A stretch of DNA of 60,496 bases, from assembly GCA_905233245.1 (NCBI GenBank), contig CAJODK010000004.1:1-60496 (forward strand), written 5' to 3'. The notes under the pieces were generated by a model, which saw nothing but the letters and a program-made list of their open reading frames with translations, did no database searches and was not told the DNA's origin. Source of the stretch: an uncultured Prevotella sp. (GTDB taxonomy: Bacteria; Bacteroidota; Bacteroidia; Bacteroidales; Bacteroidaceae). Positions 50,885 to 59,185 of this stretch are shown one piece after another; the first letter of the stretch is position 1; every line of letters begins with the position of its first letter. The position numbers and the translations under genes were made by a program.

Positions 50885-51625
50885 TTATTCCTCCGGCTTC
50901 ATATTCGTGTAAACCGTCTGAACGTCGTCAAACTCCTCGAGTTTCTCCACCATCTTGTCGATAGTAGCGCGCTGCTCTGCGTCCACGTCCTTCAGGTCGT
51001 TAGGGATGTAGGTGAATTCGCCGCCTATATCCTCAAATCCCTTTTCCTCAAGGAACTTCTGAATCTGAGCGTATGACTTAGGGTCACCATAGACAGAGAT
51101 TGTGGTTTCGTCCTTCTCCTCGTCGTAGTTCTCGTCAAACTCGTCATCCACATTGAAGTCGATGAGTTCCAGAATGAGGTCGTCCATATCAATGTCGTCC
51201 TTCTTCTTGAAGGTGAAGACACACTTGTGGTCAAAGAGAAATGAGAGCGAGCCCGTAGTGCCGAGGTTGCCGTTGAACTTGTTGAACACAGAACGCACGT
51301 CAGCGACGGTACGTGTGGTGTTGTCGGTCAGGGTATCTACGAATACGGCTATTCCGTGAGGTCCGTATCCTTCGTATGTCACCTCCTTGTAGTCAGACTG
51401 GTCCTTGCCCATAGCGTTCTTGATAGCACGCTCGATGTTGTCCTTAGGCATGTTCTCACGCTTACATGTAGCGATGATAGAACGCAGAGTAGGATTAGTG
51501 TCAGGGTCAGGACCGCTAGCCTTCACGGCGATAGCTATCTGCTTTCCCAAACGTGTAAATGTCTTTGCCATGTGGCCCCAGCGCTTCATCTTGGTGGCCT
51601 TACGATATTCAAATGCTCTTCCCAT
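50885..51625 (-). CDS. yebC: YebC/PmpR family protein
   Basis: A 246-aa protein with the family start MGRAFEYRKATKMKRW followed by FTRLGKQIAIAVKASGPDPDTNP and KRENMPKDNIERAIKN. The acidic middle and C-terminal domains follow in the usual order. Family members were described as DNA-binding regulators and, for TACO1-like proteins, as translation factors. It lies between pheT and the pectinase gene on the minus strand; the spacer toward pheT is a heptamer array. Confidence 0.93.
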   Translation of the reverse strand: MGRAFEYRKATKMKRWGHMAKTFTRLGKQIAIAVKASGPDPDTNPTLRSIIATCKRENMPKDNIERAIKNAMGKDQSDYKEVTYEGYGPHGIAVFVDTLTDNTTRTVADVRSVFNKFNGNLGTTGSLSFLFDHKCVFTFKKKDDIDMDDLILELIDFNVDDEFDENYDEEKDETTISVYGDPKSYAQIQKFLEEKGFEDIGGEFTYIPNDLKDVDAEQRATIDKMVEKLEEFDDVQTVYTNMKPEE

Positions 51626-51639
51626 TTTTATTTACTATT

Positions 51640-51674
51640 TTTACGATTTACGATTTACGATTTACGATTTATTG
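51640..51674. repeat. Heptamer repeat (TTTACGA)x5 between pheT and yebC
   Basis: Four perfect TTTACGA units and TTTATTG. Confidence 0.92.
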
Positions 51675-51681
51675 TTTCTTG

Positions 51682-54144
51682 TTAACGCAGTTCACAATTC
51701 AACTGCTTCTTCAGCTGTGCTATCAGTTTCTGCATTATCGCGTCAATCTGCTTGTCACCCATAGTCTTTTCAGGGTCTTGCAGCACGAAGTTGACAGCAT
51801 ACGACTTCTTGCCCTCAGGCAGTTTGTCGCCCTCATAGACATCGAAGAGTTCCACCTTCTTCAGCAGTTTCTTCTCTGTCTGGCGTGCTATCTTCTCCAC
51901 CTCGGCAAACTCTACGCTCTTGTCGAGCAGCAGGGCGAGGTCACGACTTACGGCAGGGTACTTAGGTATCTCGGTGAAGTGTACTGCAGCCTTCTTCACG
52001 GCGTTGGTCACAGCAGTCCAGTTGATGTCAGCGAAGAATACCTCCTGATTCACCTCTGCCTGCTTGGTGAGGGTAGGGGATACGATACCCATCTCTATCA
52101 TCACCTTGCCGTTGCGGTTCTGCATCTTGAGGCCAGTGGCGAATATGTCGTTCTCCGTCTTCTCTGTCACCAGCATACCCTGTGGCATACCGATGCGGCG
52201 GAGGATATTGTCCACGTGAGCCTTCAGTTCGTAGAATGTAGAGTCCTCGTTGGCATGCATCCACGAACCCTCTACTCGCTTACCCGTAATCCAGATGCCC
52301 ATGTGGCTCTCCTCGGTGTATGCCTTCATTGGGTTCTCGTCATCGGCCTTCTCGCAGAAGTGCTGATAGCAGTTGCCAAACTCGAAGAATCTCAGGTTAG
52401 GCATCTTGCGGTTGGCATTACGGCGAATGCTCTCCAGACCGCCAAAGAGGAGTGTCTGACGCATCACGTTGAGGTCGCTCGACAGTGGGTTGACTATCGT
52501 CACGAGGTTCTCCTTTGGATAAGCCTTCAGGTTGTCGTAGTAGGCACCCTTGGTGAGGGAGTTGTTGAGTATCTCATTGAATCCTGCACCCACCAGCTGC
52601 TCTGCCACGAGGTTCATCAGTTTGTGGCGCTGGTCCTCGAAGTCCTTCGTTGTGAGTGTTGACTTCAGTTGTGTAGGTATCTCCACATTATTATACCCGT
52701 ATATGCGCAGGATGTCCTCCACCACGTCGCAAGGTCTCTGTACGTCCACGCGGTATGCAGGAACGGTAATGTCAAGTCCATCTGCATCCTCGCTGTTTAT
52801 CTCCACCTCGAGGCTCTTGAGGATAGATTTGATGGTGTCGTTGCCTATCTTCTTGCCGATGAGGTTGTCCACGTAGGCAAAGTCCAGACGCATCTTTGGG
52901 TTCTCTATAGGGTTAGGATATACATCCTTTATCTCCATCGACACCTTGCCTCCAGCCAACTGCTTGCACAAGATGGCAGCTTGCTTCATGGCGTATATGA
53001 TGCCGTTAGGGTCTATGCCGCGCTCGAAGCGGAATGAAGCATCGGTAGAGAGTCCGTGACGGCGGGCTGACTTGCGTATCCATGTGGGGTGGAAGTATGC
53101 AGATTCGAGCACCACGTTCTTCGTGGTCTCATAAGTACCGCTGCCCTTGCCGCCAAAGACGCCTGCTATACACATAGGCTCCTCAGCGTTGCAGATTGCG
53201 AGGTCGTGCTCACCCAGCGTGTGCTCCTCACCGTCGAGGGTGATAAACTTCTTGCCCTCGTTCTTGTCCTTTACGATTATCTTGTTGCCCTTCACCATAT
53301 CGGCATCGAAGCAGTGCATAGGCTGTCCGTATGCCATCATGATGTAGTTGGTGATGTCCACGATATTGTTGATAGGGCGCAGGCCGATGACCGTCAGTTT
53401 GTTCTTCAGCCAGTCAGGCGACTCCTTCACCTCGCAGTCCGTGATGCTTAGGCAGGCATAGCGGCGGCAAGCCTCAGGGTTCTCTATCTGCACGTCTATC
53501 TCCAGGTCGTGATTGTCCACCTTGAATTCGTCGCACGAAGGCTTCTTCAGCTCAGTCTTGTAGCCGTTAGCACACATCCAAGCGTAAAGGTCCCGTGCCA
53601 CGCCGTAGTGGCTCAGGCCATCAGCACGATTGGCTGTGATGTCCACCTCTATGAGCCAGTCGCTCTCCAGGTTGTAGTACTCCGCAGCAGGCGTGCCCAC
53701 CTTGGCGTCCTCAGGCAGTACTATGATACCGCTGTGGTCGTTGCCTATGCCGATCTCGTCCTCAGCACATATCATGCCGCATGACTCCACGCCTCTCAGC
53801 TTCGACTTCTTAATCTTAAATTCCTTGTCGCCGTCATATAGCACGCACCCCAAGTCTGCCACAATCACCTTCTGGCCGGCAGCCACGTTAGGAGCGCCGC
53901 ATACTATCTGACTCTTCTCCTCTCTGCCCAGATCCACCGTGCATACATGCATGTGGTCAGAGTCAGGATGAGGTTCGCAGGTCAATACCTGTCCTACGTA
54001 CAGACCCTTCAGTCCGCCTTTGATGGTCTGCACCTCCTCCAGAGCGTCAACCTCCAGACCCGTGCTCGTCAGAGCGTCACACACCTGCTGTGGTGTCAGG
54101 TCAAAGTCCACGTACTCCTTCAGCCATTTGTAAGAAATGTTCAT
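51682..54144 (-). CDS. pheT: Phenylalanine--tRNA ligase beta subunit
   Basis: An 820-aa beta chain of the class II (alpha-beta)2 PheRS. The order of domains is: B1, the tRNA-binding EMAP/OB domain (YVGQVLTCEPHPDSDHMHVCTVDLG), the B3/B4 editing domain (about 210-395, with SLDGEEHTL-like loop), B5 (about 400-475), the catalytic-like core and the C-terminal anticodon-binding ferredoxin fold (YPAVSRDLALLLDKS). pheS is not adjacent, which is common in Bacteroidota. Confidence 0.95.
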   Translation of the reverse strand: MNISYKWLKEYVDFDLTPQQVCDALTSTGLEVDALEEVQTIKGGLKGLYVGQVLTCEPHPDSDHMHVCTVDLGREEKSQIVCGAPNVAAGQKVIVADLGCVLYDGDKEFKIKKSKLRGVESCGMICAEDEIGIGNDHSGIIVLPEDAKVGTPAAEYYNLESDWLIEVDITANRADGLSHYGVARDLYAWMCANGYKTELKKPSCDEFKVDNHDLEIDVQIENPEACRRYACLSITDCEVKESPDWLKNKLTVIGLRPINNIVDITNYIMMAYGQPMHCFDADMVKGNKIIVKDKNEGKKFITLDGEEHTLGEHDLAICNAEEPMCIAGVFGGKGSGTYETTKNVVLESAYFHPTWIRKSARRHGLSTDASFRFERGIDPNGIIYAMKQAAILCKQLAGGKVSMEIKDVYPNPIENPKMRLDFAYVDNLIGKKIGNDTIKSILKSLEVEINSEDADGLDITVPAYRVDVQRPCDVVEDILRIYGYNNVEIPTQLKSTLTTKDFEDQRHKLMNLVAEQLVGAGFNEILNNSLTKGAYYDNLKAYPKENLVTIVNPLSSDLNVMRQTLLFGGLESIRRNANRKMPNLRFFEFGNCYQHFCEKADDENPMKAYTEESHMGIWITGKRVEGSWMHANEDSTFYELKAHVDNILRRIGMPQGMLVTEKTENDIFATGLKMQNRNGKVMIEMGIVSPTLTKQAEVNQEVFFADINWTAVTNAVKKAAVHFTEIPKYPAVSRDLALLLDKSVEFAEVEKIARQTEKKLLKKVELFDVYEGDKLPEGKKSYAVNFVLQDPEKTMGDKQIDAIMQKLIAQLKKQLNCELR

Positions 54145-54181
54145 ATCTTTATATTTTTTACTTTATACTCATTCAAAAGTG

Positions 54182-54189
54182 CAAAGTTA
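54182..54189 (-). promoter_or_regulatory. Promoter -7 element of pheT
   Basis: TAACTTTG on the minus strand, 37 nt before the ATG. Confidence 0.65.
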
Positions 54190-54284
54190 CAAAAAAAAAA
54201 TGACTTTCTCCCCCTTTCTCTCAAAAACTTCCACATTTCTTTGGAGAAATCGGTGGTAGATGTGGATTTTCCCCGTTTTTGGGT

Positions 54285-54364
54285 GCTTAGCGCCCATCTG
54301 CGGGTGCTAAGTGCCCACGTGCGGGTGCATAGCTTCCAGATGTAGGCGCTTAGCTTCTGCAAGT
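54285..54364. repeat. Dispersed 21-bp minisatellite, copy B
   Basis: Units start at 54285, 54306, 54327 and 54348 (partial), each opening GCWWAG. The consensus matches copy A at 17519-17595. It lies in the divergent spacer between pheT and the next plus-strand gene. Confidence 0.88.
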
Positions 54365-54365
54365 A

Positions 54366-54450
54366 ATCCGAGTCGGATTGCACGCCCTTGCTATGCCGCT
54401 CGGCTTTGCCGCTTTGCTTGCAAAGAAGGGCGCGCTGTTGCTATGCTAGG
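54366..54450. repeat. Cluster of palindromes in the pheT upstream spacer
   Basis: ATCCGAGTCGGAT (54366-54378) is a perfect palindrome around a central G. CGCCCTT and AAGGGCG enclose CTTTGC-TT-GCAAAG, and TTGCTATGC occurs twice. No coding sequence is seen in 54145-54574. Confidence 0.6.
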
Positions 54451-54502
54451 GAGTCTTGTTGCTTTGAAATAAGAGATGAAAGAAGTTTTTTTCTTCATTT
54501 TC

Positions 54503-54533
54503 TTGGTTTTTCAGAAATAAATTGGTAAATTTG
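54503..54533 (+). promoter_or_regulatory. Promoter of the exported repeat protein
   Basis: TTG at 54503-54505, a 20-bp gap and TAAATTTG at 54526-54533. Confidence 0.75.
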
Positions 54534-54574
54534 CAAGCAGAAATTCTTATTATTAACCTAAACAGATATTTACG

Positions 54575-55666
54575 ATGAGGAACTTTCTCAGAATGCGGAT
54601 AATGCGTTGGAATGTAGCGCTGTTTATTGCAATTGCTGTGCCTGGTATGGCTAATGCTCAGTTTGGCAGTTTGCTGAAGAAGGCAAAGAATGCGGTGGTC
54701 AATTCGTCACAGGATGCTGATGCGGCGCGCAGCAATGCCGTGCTGAACGCGAAGGTGAAACAAAACGAAAGCGGACTGGGCAATGTAGGGAGCTCGACTG
54801 CCAGCAAATCGACAAGCCTTAACAAGATTTACGAGGGCACGTCAAGGGACGACAGCAAGATGATTGCCACATGGGACGACAATGCGAGGCAGTTTACGCT
54901 TGTGAGGAAATACACCGACGGCGAGCTTGCTGGTCAGCCCATTATATATAATGTGAACTACGAGACGGGCGAGGTGAGGCGCAACGACGGAAAACTGCTT
55001 GCCACATTCAGCGGTGACGACATCATATTCCCAGAGATAGGTACGCTGACCGTAAACACAAAGACGGGTGGCGGACTGACCCTCAACGGTAAGTCGATAG
55101 GCAAGGTGACACGTACGGAGGCATACTGCTACGGTAAGCAGTTTGGCAGTTTCCGCAAGGAGGCTACGCGCCAGCTCGTGGCATTCTTCCTGTTCAATGA
55201 ATATGCTACGAAGGATGAGGTGGCTAAGCTGAAGACGGCGATGGACAAGCGCGACAAGGCGCAAGCCGAGGCGACGGCGGCTTTCAAGGCGGAGTTGCTG
55301 AAGCAGCCTGTGGGCAAGTTCTATAGCAATTCGGGAGCGCTCTTGGGACAGATTACCGCAAGTGGCGACGTGCTCAATTCTCGCAATCAGCGTATGGGCA
55401 AGGTGAAGGCTGGTGGCGTGATTACCAATCCGTCAGGTCAGAAGGTAGGCAGCGTGGATGCCAAGGGTATCGTGTATGACGGTATTGGCAGCAACAAGGG
55501 AATGGTGCAGCCTGACGGTAGCATAAACAATAGTTCGGGTTCAAGCATCGGCACCATCATGCGTGATGGCACTTTGCAGCGTGGTGGCTCCAACATCGGC
55601 ACTTACAAGGGCACAGGGCGCTATATGGCGGCAGTGTGCTATTTCCTGTTCTTCAACTTCAGATAG
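54575..55666 (+). CDS. Exported protein with GxxxGxI sheet repeats, function unknown
   Basis: A 363-aa secreted or surface protein with signal peptide ending ANA-Q. No named family is recognised. The C-terminal third is built of ~20-residue repeats with the pattern G-x-I/V-x3-G-x-V/I (LGQITASGDVLNS, MGKVKAGGVITNP, VGSVDAKGIVYDG, IGTIMRDGTLQRG), suggesting a solenoid of beta-hairpins. The central part has two similar units. It ends with a hydrophobic/aromatic FLFFNFR. pepD starts 4 bp after its stop. Confidence 0.75.
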   Translation: MRNFLRMRIMRWNVALFIAIAVPGMANAQFGSLLKKAKNAVVNSSQDADAARSNAVLNAKVKQNESGLGNVGSSTASKSTSLNKIYEGTSRDDSKMIATWDDNARQFTLVRKYTDGELAGQPIIYNVNYETGEVRRNDGKLLATFSGDDIIFPEIGTLTVNTKTGGGLTLNGKSIGKVTRTEAYCYGKQFGSFRKEATRQLVAFFLFNEYATKDEVAKLKTAMDKRDKAQAEATAAFKAELLKQPVGKFYSNSGALLGQITASGDVLNSRNQRMGKVKAGGVITNPSGQKVGSVDAKGIVYDGIGSNKGMVQPDGSINNSSGSSIGTIMRDGTLQRGGSNIGTYKGTGRYMAAVCYFLFFNFR

Positions 55667-55670
55667 CAGC

Positions 55671-57083
55671 ATGAAGCGAGTACTAGAGATATTCCAGGAA
55701 CTGAACCGAATACCTCGTCCGTCGCACCACGAAGAACGCGTGGCGGATTATCTGTGCCAGTTTGCTGAGCGACTGGGACTGCCATACAAGCGTGATAAGG
55801 AGAACTGTGTGGTGATAAGCAAACCTGCTGCCAAGGGGTATGAGAATGCAGAGCCGATAGTGCTGCTCAACCACATGGACATGGTGTGCGTGGGCATGAA
55901 AGACCCTCTCACTACGCCCGTAGAGGCGTACGAAGACGAGGGGTGGATGAAGGCCCGCGGCACCTCGCTGGGGGCAGACAATGGCATAGGTCTTGCGATG
56001 GCTCTTGCAGTGCTGGAGAGTAGCGACGTGGTGCATGGTCCGCTGGAGGTGGTGACGACCACCAACGAGGAGGACGGCATGACGGGAGCCGCTAATCTGG
56101 CGAAGGACTTCATCAAGGGCAGAAGGGTGATAAACCTCGACTCTGAGGACTACGACACCATCACCACGGGCTCTGCCGGTGCATGCATACAGTATCACCG
56201 CATACCGATGCATCATCGTACTGCTCCCAAGGGCAAGCACCGTTGGTACAGGATAGTCTTTGAGGGCGGCAAGGGCGGTCACTCGGGCGTGGATATCGAC
56301 AAAGGGCGATGCAGTGCCGTAGTGCCCACATGGGCTCTGCTGGCGGCGTTGTATAATGAGTTTGATTTTGAGGTCTCATATATAAGAATAGGTGAGGCGA
56401 ATGCCTCGATAGCATCCTCTGCAGAGATAGTCATCTGCGTGCCTTCGGGCGAGTGCTCGGAGTTTGTGAAACAGCAGCAATTCCTCATGAACGAATGGTT
56501 GCGTGAGGAGTTTGGCAATGGAGACCCAGACATGCGCTGTACCATCACCAAGATAGAGCGTCAGGAGACGGTCATCAATGGCAAGGCCTTCGACACGCTG
56601 ATGAACTGCCTGGAGCAGATACCGCAGGGCGTGGTGGAGCATGGCGAGGGTAGGGTAGAGACCTCTAACAACGTGGGGCGCGTCATCACCGAGGACGACC
56701 ACATACTCGTCACTACTCACACCCGCAGTTTCAGTGATACGGATATGCAGCAACTGAGCAGGGACATCGCCAACGCCTTCACCTCACACGGTGCAGAGAG
56801 CACGGTGGTGATGACGGCGCCTGCATGGAGTGAGAATCAGAAGTCGGAATTCCTCAGCCTTGCTAGCAATACATTCAATGATGTGCTCGGTTGGCGTCCG
56901 CGTATGGTGGCTATGCACTTCGTACTGGAGGCAGGATATTTAGTGAGGACCTATCCTGGCATTCAGATAGCCAGCATAGGTCCCCGCATTCTGGAGCCTC
57001 ACTCTGCCAATGAGCGAGTGGAACTCTCCACCATTGATGACATATGGCGTGTGCTCGTAGAACTACTTAAGCGATTAGCATAA
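55671..57083 (+). CDS. pepD: Aminoacyl-histidine dipeptidase PepD (M20 family)
   Basis: A 470-aa M20-family metallopeptidase that cleaves Xaa-His and related dipeptides. Zinc ligands and catalytic residues appear in VLLNHMDMVCVG, GTSLGADNGIGLAMA, TTNEEDGMTG and INLDSEDY; the His of the dimerisation domain is in GGKGGHSGVDID. I start at ATG 55671 (MKRVLEIFQEL); an open frame running further upstream only overlaps the previous gene. It probably shares that gene's transcript. Confidence 0.93.
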   Translation: MKRVLEIFQELNRIPRPSHHEERVADYLCQFAERLGLPYKRDKENCVVISKPAAKGYENAEPIVLLNHMDMVCVGMKDPLTTPVEAYEDEGWMKARGTSLGADNGIGLAMALAVLESSDVVHGPLEVVTTTNEEDGMTGAANLAKDFIKGRRVINLDSEDYDTITTGSAGACIQYHRIPMHHRTAPKGKHRWYRIVFEGGKGGHSGVDIDKGRCSAVVPTWALLAALYNEFDFEVSYIRIGEANASIASSAEIVICVPSGECSEFVKQQQFLMNEWLREEFGNGDPDMRCTITKIERQETVINGKAFDTLMNCLEQIPQGVVEHGEGRVETSNNVGRVITEDDHILVTTHTRSFSDTDMQQLSRDIANAFTSHGAESTVVMTAPAWSENQKSEFLSLASNTFNDVLGWRPRMVAMHFVLEAGYLVRTYPGIQIASIGPRILEPHSANERVELSTIDDIWRVLVELLKRLA

Positions 57084-57088
57084 TTTTG
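57081..57088 (+). promoter_or_regulatory. Promoter -7 element overlapping the pepD stop codon
   Basis: TAATTTTG begins with the TAA stop of pepD and ends 6 nt before the next ATG. No -33 TTG is seen. Confidence 0.45.
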
Positions 57089-57094
57089 CGCTTT

Positions 57095-57394
57095 ATGAGA
57101 AAGGTACGAATCACAGCTATTCGCCAGACGGTATATCCTGACCTAATGGCAAAATACGAGAATCCTATAGAACACACTTGCGATGTCAAGGAAGGTCAGC
57201 AGTGGATATCCGTTGATGGACAATGTCCCGAAGGCATGTGCCCGTCTGCATGGGAATCCATGAGGCCTTTTGTGGAATCACTCGCTCAAGGGAAAGGCAA
57301 TTTCTTCGACGGATGGATGAAGAACCCGATGAGTGCAATGATAAGTTGCAACGACGGTTTCCGTCCGTTCAGTTTCTATATAGAGCAGATATGA
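57095..57394 (+). CDS. TIGR04076 family protein
   Basis: A 99-aa cysteine-rich protein of the TIGR04076 family: HTCDVKEGQQW, CPEGMCPSAW and the final ISCNDGFRPFSFYIE are the family's conserved cysteine motifs. The function is unknown; the cysteines suggest metal or redox chemistry. I start it at ATG 57095, since a TTG at 57086 lies in the presumed promoter. It converges with the rubredoxin gene with a 9-bp gap. Confidence 0.85.
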   Translation: MRKVRITAIRQTVYPDLMAKYENPIEHTCDVKEGQQWISVDGQCPEGMCPSAWESMRPFVESLAQGKGNFFDGWMKNPMSAMISCNDGFRPFSFYIEQI

Positions 57395-57403
57395 GAAAAA
57401 TCT

Positions 57404-57721
57404 CTACGCCTTATTGAATTTTTCCTTCGGCTGCTTGCAGCGTGGACATTTCCAGTCGTCGGGCAGGTCTTCGAAGGCTACGCCGTCGTGCTCTGCGGGG
57501 TCATAGACATAGCCGCATACGGAGCAGACATACTTACCTGATGCTTCCTGCTTGGAGAAATCCACTTCGGCAAGAACGGTCGCTACAGGATTATCGAGGT
57601 CCATCACGCGCTTTGCCTCCAGGTTCTCATAACCCTGTGGCGTATGGGTGCCGCAATATACGGTGGGGTGTTTGCTGATGAACTCGCGCACGCGGTTGAG
57701 TGTCTCTCTGGCAGCTGGCAT
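57404..57721 (-). CDS. Rubredoxin-domain protein with a non-rubredoxin N-terminus
   Basis: The C-terminal ~50 residues ([17 protein letters not shown] ... WKCPRCK) form a complete rubredoxin with both Cys-x2-Cys knuckles, a one-electron carrier. The first ~52 residues are not rubredoxin: [22 protein letters not shown] and the following [14 protein letters not shown] resemble the end of an MBL-fold hydrolase. The frame stays open a further ~16 codons upstream of the ATG. The gene may therefore be the 3' part of a hydrolase-rubredoxin fusion; this is inference. Confidence 0.8.
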   Translation of the reverse strand: MPAARETLNRVREFISKHPTVYCGTHTPQGYENLEAKRVMDLDNPVATVLAEVDFSKQEASGKYVCSVCGYVYDPAEHDGVAFEDLPDDWKCPRCKQPKEKFNKA

Positions 57722-57892
57722 ATCGTCAAAGACTATACTTATAAAATTTAAATAAAAAAGCTCATTTTTTTACTTCTCGAAAAAAAATGAATGCAATTTG
57801 CACATTTGCACATTTTTCATTTTTGTCGTTAGTCTATAAAAAGTATTAAATCTTTTGGGGGTATGTTTGGCATTATCAAAAGAAAATAAATC

Positions 57893-57925
57893 CAGCGCCC
57901 TGCTCAATAATAGAGTGGGGCGCTG
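57893..57925 (-). terminator. Terminator of the DUF2147 gene
   Basis: The 8-bp stem CAGCGCCC/GGGCGCTG with an inner GCTC/GAGT pairing is followed on the minus strand by T-rich sequence. The rest of 57722-57931 holds only TTTGCACA-type octamers and A+T-rich sequence. Confidence 0.75.
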
Positions 57926-57931
57926 ATTTGC

Positions 57932-58327
57932 TTACTTACGCTTCCAAGTCTGTGTTTCATAAAGGAAACCGATGTAGCCTCTTACCTTGAGGTTGTTGCC
58001 ATCGAGCCAGATGGAGCACTTGTAGTTCTTACCGTTCTTGGGGTTGTAAATCCTTCCACCTTCCCACTTGTCTTTCTTCTTGGTGAGACCGCTGAGGATA
58101 TGTACTCCCATTAGTTTGCGGCTGCGGAGCTTCTCATCAGAATTGTGAGTGTCTTTGGTCTCAGGACCTTTGGCGAGCCATACAATCTTGCCATTGACTA
58201 CGTTGCCGCTCTGGTAGATTTCTACTTTTGCATCACCTGCTTCTGTCAACCAGGTTCCAAAGATGTCTTGTGCAAATCCGTTTGCTGCTATCAGCATCAG
58301 GACCATGCTAAATAAAATCTTTTTCAT
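57932..58327 (-). CDS. DUF2147 domain-containing exported protein
   Basis: A 131-aa protein with a signal peptide (cleaved after ANGFA) and the DUF2147 lipocalin-like domain: DIFGTWLTEAGDAKVEIY at the start, GGRIYNPKNGKNYKCSIWLDGNNLKVRGYIG at the core and the final YETQTWKR. The periplasmic function is unknown. It has its own terminator; glutathione peroxidase lies upstream on the same strand, separated by an octamer repeat. Confidence 0.9.
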   Translation of the reverse strand: MKKILFSMVLMLIAANGFAQDIFGTWLTEAGDAKVEIYQSGNVVNGKIVWLAKGPETKDTHNSDEKLRSRKLMGVHILSGLTKKKDKWEGGRIYNPKNGKNYKCSIWLDGNNLKVRGYIGFLYETQTWKRK

Positions 58328-58362
58328 TTTTACTTTTTATTATTATTACCTTGGACTTTGTC

Positions 58363-58402
58363 CCTTGTGACCTTGTCACCTTGTCACCTTGTCACCTTGT
58401 CA
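58363..58402. repeat. Octamer repeat (CCTTGTCA)x5 after the glutathione peroxidase gene
   Basis: CCTTGTGA once and CCTTGTCA four times, ending 2 bp before the stop codon of the minus-strand gene. Confidence 0.93.
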
Positions 58403-58404
58403 CC

Positions 58405-58947
58405 TTAAATCATCTCTTTGATGTCCTTCTCAAAGTCTTTTGGATCTGTGGTAGGAGCATAGCGCTTGATGGTCTCACCATCTTTGGAGATAAGGAATTT
58501 GGTGAAGTTCCACAAGATGTCGCTGTCCTTCTCTACACTCTTGCTCAGTGTCTTCAATAATGTGTGGGTGGCCTTAGCTTTCAGACCCTTATACTCCTCG
58601 GTGGGTGCCTGAGTCTTCAGATATTCGAAGATAGGCTCAGCAGCAGGACCGTTCACGTCTGTCTTCTTCATAATCTGGAATGTCACACCATAGTTCAACT
58701 GGCAGAATTCCTCAATCTGGGCATCGCTGCCAGGGTCTTGCTCCTTGAACTGATTGCAGGGGAAGCCGATGATTACCAGTCCCTTGTCCTTGTATTTTTG
58801 GTTCAGTTCCTCCAGTCCTGCAAATTGTGGTGTGAATCCACACTTGCTGGCTGTGTTGACTATCAGCAGCACCTTTCCCTCAAACTCAGAGAAATCAATC
58901 TCTTTACCTTTACTCGAGAGAGCCTTAAAATCATAAATCTTTTTCAT
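58405..58947 (-). CDS. Glutathione peroxidase family (thiol peroxidase)
   Basis: A 180-aa thioredoxin-fold peroxidase. The peroxidatic Cys36 lies in VNTASKCGFTPQ (Cys in place of selenocysteine). GFPCNQF supplies the resolving/catalytic Cys64 and Gln66, and DILWNFTKFLI the Trp. Most bacterial members use thioredoxin rather than glutathione. It protects against peroxides in the cytosol. A -7 element lies 52 nt upstream. Confidence 0.93.
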   Translation of the reverse strand: MKKIYDFKALSSKGKEIDFSEFEGKVLLIVNTASKCGFTPQFAGLEELNQKYKDKGLVIIGFPCNQFKEQDPGSDAQIEEFCQLNYGVTFQIMKKTDVNGPAAEPIFEYLKTQAPTEEYKGLKAKATHTLLKTLSKSVEKDSDILWNFTKFLISKDGETIKRYAPTTDPKDFEKDIKEMI

Positions 58948-58999
58948 AATTCGTTTGGTTTGTAATTGTTAATTATATTATTTGCCTCATTTATGGGTA

Positions 59000-59007
59000 C
59001 AAAGTTA
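59000..59007 (-). promoter_or_regulatory. Promoter -7 element of the glutathione peroxidase gene
   Basis: TAACTTTG on the minus strand; the nearest TTG upstream is 23 bp away. Confidence 0.55.
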
Positions 59008-59057
59008 AAAAAAATATCCATAAGTAAGCGCAAAAAGTTGCAGAAAAAAAATATTAG

Positions 59058-59065
59058 TACCTTTG
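59058..59065 (+). promoter_or_regulatory. Plus-strand -7 element with no annotated gene
   Basis: TACCTTTG with a TTG at 59038-59040 (17-bp spacing) points into the 59066-59190 spacer, where only a 39-codon open frame is found. Confidence 0.4.
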
Positions 59066-59185
59066 TCGCATAAATGTCTTGGTCAGCGAATGAGCAAGCA
59101 TGCCAAAGGCATTATTATCCATCAGGGCAGGTTGTATGTGAATCCATAATAATGTTACTTTCTCTTTTGCAGGACAAAAGGGATA

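Noticed and set aside
8563..58402. CRISPR arrays
   Set aside because: All repeat clusters are direct short-unit tandems with no spacers of unique sequence, and no cas genes are present.
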